DNA of 30,125 nucleotides from a virus. The notes under the pieces are model-generated. The model was not told where the DNA came from. It was given only the letters and a program-made list of their open reading frames with translations, and did not search any database. Position numbers and translations under genes: made by a program. Positions 27,074-30,125 of the stretch are shown here, piece by piece. Numbering within the stretch: position 1 is the first letter of the stretch; every line of letters begins with the position of its first letter. The stretch spans positions 1-30,125 of the IMG/VR virus record IMGVR_UViG_3300037184_000153; one strand, written 5' to 3'.

Positions 27074-27126
27074 GCCCCTTCGGGCAAGAGTGAGGTTGAA
27101 AGAAAGTTTAATTCAACCTCACTTTT
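27074..27126 (+). terminator. Rho-independent terminator preceded by a small hairpin
   Basis: GCCC-CTTC-GGGC at 27074-27085, then AGTGAGGTTGAA (27089-27100) pairing perfectly with TTCAACCTCACT (27112-27123) and a short T run. The next promoter starts at 27130. Confidence 0.9.
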
Positions 27127-27129
27127 CGC

Positions 27130-27147
27130 TCGACATTTGATAAAAAG
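27130..27147 (+). promoter_or_regulatory. Repeat promoter copy 39 (TCGAC variant, long leader)
   Basis: TCGACATTTGATAAAAAG; 36 nt downstream is ATA (27166) where others have ATG. The true start is 38 nt further, at 27204. Confidence 0.75.
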
Positions 27148-27203
27148 TCTGATTCACTCTTCACCATAGTAAGGAAAGCAAGTAATTCAACCCTCCGAAA
27201 CAA

Positions 27204-27782
27204 ATGAATAACACACCTGATTCAATCGTCAAAGCCAACGTGGCAGTCGCGCAACTCATTGCCAAGTCTGCCGCCATCGGAAACAAAGTCCAATTCGTTG
27301 GAGTCACCTATCGCAGCAAGTCAACCGGTGAACTTGCCCGCCATGTTTTCAACGTGGGAGCTTCTTACGTTAACACCCTCAAGGCGAGCATTGAAACGCT
27401 TGGGGCCAAGATCAACAGCCTTTCCGGTATCGATGCACAAGCAGCGGCCAACGTAATGGCTTCCCTTTCCAAGAGCCTCACGGCACACTTGAACGGTGAA
27501 CAGAGCGAGGATTTCACCAAGAAAGGCATGTATGAACCCGTTTGCACGGGAATCAAAGCCTCGCTCAATGACGGAACCCTTGAGCTTTACGGCTTGAGCG
27601 TTTCCAAGACGGTGCTTGAAGCCGGAATCGAAAAGCCGGATACCCGCCGGCCCTTGACCAAGGCGCAAGACAAGATCAAGCACGATCTTCCAATTTCCAA
27701 ATTCCGCACGCTGGCAATCGATATGGGAGCGCTGGAAAGCGTTCGAATCGGCGGAACAGAGCTTGAAGTCAGTCAGGTCTGA
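27204..27782 (+). CDS. Unknown 192-aa protein, probably highly expressed
   Basis: Begins MNNTPDSIVKANVAVAQLIA. Ala-rich helices (INSLSGIDAQAAANVMASLS) and a beta part (VQFVGVTYRSKSTGELARHVF). Codons are strongly biased to GCC, AAC, AAG, CTC, TTC, ATC. Terminators flank it on both sides and it has a leader of about 40 nt, so it forms an isolated, probably abundant mRNA. No family recognised; a structural or DNA-associated early protein is possible but unsupported. Confidence 0.8.
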   Translation: MNNTPDSIVKANVAVAQLIAKSAAIGNKVQFVGVTYRSKSTGELARHVFNVGASYVNTLKASIETLGAKINSLSGIDAQAAANVMASLSKSLTAHLNGEQSEDFTKKGMYEPVCTGIKASLNDGTLELYGLSVSKTVLEAGIEKPDTRRPLTKAQDKIKHDLPISKFRTLAIDMGALESVRIGGTELEVSQV

Positions 27783-27807
27783 CTTCGGGGGTTGAAGATC
27801 AAGGGTG

Positions 27808-27837
27808 AAGGGGAGGGACTGCAAACCTCCCTTTTTT
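27808..27837 (+). terminator. Rho-independent terminator
   Basis: GGGAGG (27811-27816) pairs with CCTCCC (27826-27831), followed by six T. The loop GACTGCAAA is identical to part of the 24862 terminator loop. Confidence 0.85.
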
Positions 27838-27848
27838 ATTTAATAGGC

Positions 27849-27866
27849 TTGACATTTGATTTAATT
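27849..27866 (+). promoter_or_regulatory. Repeat promoter copy 40
   Basis: TTGACATTTGATTTAATT; first T is 36 nt before ATG 27885. Last standard copy in the window. Confidence 0.8.
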
Positions 27867-27884
27867 CTGTCCAGTCTCTCCACC

Positions 27885-28141
27885 ATGAAAGATGCAATCA
27901 CGGTTCACTCAGTAGCCAAGTATTGTCCGATTCCAATGCCGACAAGAATCCTTGTCCGCAGGTCAGTCGTTCGGCGTCGTTCATCGTTCAGATCCAACAC
28001 CGTTTCATCCGTGGGCGAAGCCTTCGCGGTGCTTATGGTAAGAAGGGGTTGGCTGTTGAACGCTGGGGTTGGACAATAAAAGTCAACACAACAATGTGTG
28101 TCGAGGGGAAGAATCCTCTTGACACACTCGACATTGTATAA
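27885..28141 (+). pseudogene. Frame-disrupted last gene of the block
   Basis: ATG 27885 has the correct spacing and starts MKDAITVHSVAKY, continuing in frame to a TAA near 28079 with unlikely Arg/Ser-rich content. From about 27923 the -1 frame has codon use like the neighbours and reads SDSNADKNPCPQVSR, then GAYGKKGLAVERWGWTIKV, to TAA 28139. One indel near 27920 would join the two parts into about 84 aa. Which frame is translated cannot be settled here. Confidence 0.45.
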
Positions 28142-28189
28142 ACGTGTGAGTGACTCTCGGCAGTGTGACAGAAGTTTATACAATGTCAA
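28128..28189. repeat. Two promoter-like repeats facing each other (14-bp inverted repeat)
   Basis: GACATTGTATAAAC (28130-28143) and GTTTATACAATGTC (28174-28187) are perfect inverted repeats with a 30-nt loop. Read outside-in, each arm is a promoter-repeat look-alike: TCGACATTGTATAAAC on the plus strand and TTGACATTGTATAAAC on the minus strand. They close the promoter-cassette block. Confidence 0.7.
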
Positions 28190-28216
28190 GCTAAAAATTT
28201 AATAAGGGTACATCTA

Positions 28217-28303
28217 TTGGCCTTGACCCCGCCCCCGGTGGGGTGCTCTGGTGGGGTAACAGGTGTCTTCTAGCTAGGGGTTCCGGGGGTGGTGGGGGGA
28301 GGC
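28217..28303 (+). other. C-then-G-rich tract with quadruplex potential
   Basis: A short C tract (CCCCGCCCCC) is followed by several G runs, including GGGG at 28277, GGGGG at 28285 and GGGGGG at 28294. It stands out against the AT-leaning surroundings and could form a hairpin or G-quadruplex. Confidence 0.5.
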
Positions 28304-28357
28304 CCAGATACGTTTTACTTACGAGGTCACTTTTTCTATCAACTTTTTCATATATAC

Positions 28358-28430
28358 GGAAAGAATCCTTTCCACATATTTCCACTGCCTTGGAAAGAAT
28401 CCTTTCACGCTTTATCGAAGAATCCTTTCA
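28358..28430. repeat. Three GGAAAGAATCCTTTCC-type repeats
   Basis: GGAAAGAATCCTTTCC at 28358-28373 (arms GGAAAG/CTTTCC), GGAAAGAATCCTTTCA at 28392-28407, GAAGAATCCTTTCA at 28417-28430. A related GGAAAGAATCTTTTCT lies at 28671-28686. Likely binding sites for one protein. Confidence 0.75.
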
Positions 28431-28469
28431 CTATCTTCACTCTCTTATAAAAACCTCGGTTATATCTCT

Positions 28470-28496
28470 ACTCAATGTTACTCAATTCGACTCAAT
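28470..28496 (+). repeat. Three ACTCAAT repeats at exactly 10-bp spacing
   Basis: ACTCAAT at 28470, 28480 and 28490. The spacing is one helical turn, placing all copies on the same DNA face, as in iteron or regulator arrays. Confidence 0.75.
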
Positions 28497-28628
28497 CATG
28501 TTCTCCGATATCCGTAGATGTTCGTAGAAGGTCCAAACCGTTTCCTACTTTTTTGACTTTTTTGACCTCAATTTCAAATAAAAAAATTGGAAAAAATTCC
28601 TTAGAAGTTTTATATCTCAAAAAAGGTG

Positions 28629-28657
28629 TTGACAAAACAGAAAATCCTCCATAACAT
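28629..28657 (+). promoter_or_regulatory. Sigma70-type promoter of the right-hand gene
   Basis: TTGACA (28629-28634), 17-bp spacer, TAACAT (28652-28657). The expected start near 28664 gives a leader of about 50 nt containing GGAAAGAATCTTTTCT (28671-28686), a possible operator. A second TTGACC at 28686 is 31 nt before the ATG. Confidence 0.6.
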
Positions 28658-28670
28658 GATCAAATCGTCG

Positions 28671-28686
28671 GGAAAGAATCTTTTCT
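28671..28686. repeat. Fourth GGAAAGAATC-type repeat
   Basis: GGAAAGAATCTTTTCT, just downstream of the predicted transcription start for gene 28717; placed as an operator would be. Confidence 0.6.
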
Positions 28687-28716
28687 TGACCATATACAAC
28701 ATACAAAGTTCAAATT

Positions 28717-30125
28717 ATGAGTAATTCATTGACAGAAACACAGACACCAATAACAGCAAACGTAGCATCTAACAGTAATGATCTATTAGGTCTTCATACA
28801 GATGATATGAAGATTGGAACAGACACCACGAAAAGTCCAAACGATACGCCAGTTCCTCAAGCTGTTGTAAAGAAAACGGAGAAAAAATATAATCCGAAAA
28901 ACACAGGATATGCTGGTGGTGCCTGTATTGGACCTTATGTCCGCGTTGTGGGGGCGACCCGGAGTGATATTCCGGATATTAATATAAAGGTAAAATATTA
29001 TAAGTGCCACATCAACAACGGTACACCAAAAGGTATAAATATAAAACTCACCAGTGGAAGACTTGAGACTTTAGAGGCGGCTTATAGAATAAGTGTATTG
29101 AAAGGGAATAACAAACTTAGAGCTTATCTGAAAGCTAAACATATTACAGCTGATGTACCAATGGTGGACACGCTCTTTCCTTTCAAATTTATAGGCAATC
29201 TTTATGTAATTGTAAATGAAACGGAAGAAACGAGTAATGTTGTTGCTGCCGTTCCCACCGATGCCATCCCGGAGAAAACTGAGGATATTCCAAAACCAAA
29301 GGAAACCGTGGTAAAGGAATCGGTGATACTTCATCCAATCACTGGGGAACCGGTTCTCACTTCTAAAATTGTCAAAGATAATCCAAACCCAAAATTCTAT
29401 ATGGGTAAGGTATTAGGTAATATTAGATGTAGTAGAATTGCCCACGAAGATCCGAATAATATTGGAGGAACCGTTATCGAAGGAATCAGTCTATTGAGTG
29501 GAATGACGATATTTCGAACATTCGCCCAACTTCGCAGTGATCATCGAGGGTGGATGAACGGTGAAAAGGTAGGAAGCTGTGGAATAGATTCTGAATTCAA
29601 TACTCAATTTAAGGTAGGAGGTTCTAAGGGTGATCTTGAATTTATTGCGGACGGTAAACCGGAAGTGTATAGAAGCAATGATTACGGAGCCACCAATTAT
29701 ACACGCACTTTTAAATGCCGAGATAAAATTAATGGCAGGATAGTTGAAAATGTTAGTGTTTCATATCTAGCTAAAAACAAACATCCATCTTATGGTAATT
29801 TCATTAAATATGTGAGGGAACACAAAGGTATAGTGGAATATGAGAGAATTACCGGAGAGAAATGGAAAGGAAAAGAAAAAGATGAACTGTATATGGGAAT
29901 TATTCATAGATCAACGTTCAACAGAATGAAGTATGATGGCATGTGTAGAATGAAGGATCTCGGTCTTACTTGGGAAATTACAATTGATGATGTTTGTAAT
30001 AAATTAAAAGAACAAAATTATAGATGTGCCCGAACAGGAAAATTGATAACAGGATTTCCATTGCCACGCAAATTACGTGGTGAAAACAGAATCGTTGACC
30101 GTAACCTAGGTTCAATTGATAGAAA
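28717..30125 (+). CDS. Large protein ending in an HNH-type nuclease domain (3' cut by window edge)
   Basis: Open for 469 codons to the window end. Residues 1-60 are a polar Thr/Asn/Lys-rich tail. About 60-150 (TGYAGGACIGPYVRVVGATR, KVKYYKCHINNGTPKG) and 240-400 are mixed domains not recognised. The last 50 codons (WEITIDDVCNKLKEQNYRC, ARTGKLI, then GSIDR) fit the start of a phage HNH nuclease domain (helix, CxxTG, then SIDR). Codon use (AGA, ATA, GTA, TTA) differs sharply from the CGT/GCC/AAG style upstream, hinting at separate origin. It has a sigma70-like promoter, not the repeat promoter. Confidence 0.65.
   Translation, partial: MSNSLTETQTPITANVASNSNDLLGLHTDDMKIGTDTTKSPNDTPVPQAVVKKTEKKYNPKNTGYAGGACIGPYVRVVGATRSDIPDINIKVKYYKCHINNGTPKGINIKLTSGRLETLEAAYRISVLKGNNKLRAYLKAKHITADVPMVDTLFPFKFIGNLYVIVNETEETSNVVAAVPTDAIPEKTEDIPKPKETVVKESVILHPITGEPVLTSKIVKDNPNPKFYMGKVLGNIRCSRIAHEDPNNIGGTVIEGISLLSGMTIFRTFAQLRSDHRGWMNGEKVGSCGIDSEFNTQFKVGGSKGDLEFIADGKPEVYRSNDYGATNYTRTFKCRDKINGRIVENVSVSYLAKNKHPSYGNFIKYVREHKGIVEYERITGEKWKGKEKDELYMGIIHRSTFNRMKYDGMCRMKDLGLTWEITIDDVCNKLKEQNYRCARTGKLITGFPLPRKLRGENRIVDRNLGSIDR

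Larger units (their letters stand above)
28190..28716. other. Non-coding boundary region, possible origin or control region
   Basis: About 530 nt with no convincing gene. In order: a G-rich tract (28217-28303), three GAAAGAATCCTTTC-type repeats (28358-28430), three phased ACTCAAT repeats (28470-28496), an AT-rich stretch (about 28540-28625), a sigma70-like promoter (28629-28657), and a fourth GGAAAGAATC repeat (28671-28686). Iterons next to an AT-rich stretch suggest a replication origin; a complex promoter/operator is the alternative. Confidence 0.5.

Noticed and set aside
27321-27824. A 167-aa minus-strand open frame opposite gene 27204.
   Set aside because: It is the mirror of a codon-biased gene (antisense of GCC/AAG-rich codons stays open) and has no promoter or motif.
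86-27866. Regularly repeated 18-bp element as a CRISPR array.
   Set aside because: The copies are hundreds of bases apart with genes between them and are not separated by uniform spacers.
28243-28527. A 94-aa plus-strand frame in the boundary region.
   Set aside because: It runs through the G-rich tract and iteron-like repeats, giving low-complexity Gly/Arg then random residues; no promoter at the usual distance.

Overview
The window looks like part of a large (possibly jumbo) tailed-phage genome, in a densely packed accessory or early region. About 70 mostly tiny genes lie almost entirely on the plus strand, with stop/start overlaps (ATGA) and very short gaps. Most have no recognisable function, and mobile endonuclease genes (two HNH, three GIY-YIG, and a probable HNH at the right edge) are scattered among them. 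I saw no tRNA, rRNA, CRISPR array, insertion sequence or virion structural gene. The host cannot be named. Starts are almost never preceded by a Shine-Dalgarno sequence, so the host or the phage tolerates SD-independent initiation.

The organising feature is an 18-bp repeat, consensus TTGACWTTKGATWWAAWT, found about 40 times on the plus strand between positions 86 and 27866. It sits before single genes or 2-4 gene operons. Its first T is almost always 34-39 nt (usually 36) before the start codon, and only a pyrimidine-rich spacer lies between. Several copies directly follow strong rho-independent hairpins (4175, 24862, 27089, 27808), so they are very probably promoters of one large co-regulated set. 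If the TTGAC is read as a -35 box, transcription would begin at or next to the ATG, giving leaderless or near-leaderless mRNAs. In 17 cases the TGA of TTGAC is also the stop codon of the gene upstream.

Layout: 1-2047, a partial gene, a radical-SAM protein and a NUMOD/HNH homing endonuclease. 2080-7507, small unknown and membrane proteins, a second HNH nuclease, a cysteine-peptidase-like protein and a probably abundant winged-helix protein. 7587-9310, a SpoT/MESH1-like HD protein, a miniature kinase-like protein and a minus-strand GIY-YIG gene. 9401-16242, promoter-gene cassettes including a phosphoribosyltransferase-like protein, an EF-hand-like acidic protein and a zinc ribbon. 16178-19310, two more minus-strand GIY-YIG genes around a second kinase-like gene. 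19380-27782, a lipoprotein, a four-repeat protein, more cassettes and a probably highly expressed 192-aa protein. 27885-28716, a frame-disrupted last gene, two promoter copies facing each other, then about 0.5 kb of non-coding DNA with a G-rich tract, GGAAAGAATCCTTTCC-type repeats and 10-bp-phased ACTCAAT repeats. From 28717, a long gene with different codon use and a normal sigma70-type promoter, cut by the window edge.

Functionally this looks like a host-takeover or accessory block: many small promoter-driven cassettes, some touching nucleotide/alarmone metabolism (HD hydrolase, phosphoribosyltransferase), possible phosphotransfer (kinase-like pair) and the cell envelope (ten small membrane proteins, one lipoprotein). 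The most unusual signals are the fixed-distance promoter system, an ATA codon where one cassette should start, and two GIY-YIG genes that share an N-terminal MGRK module in a displaced +1 frame.
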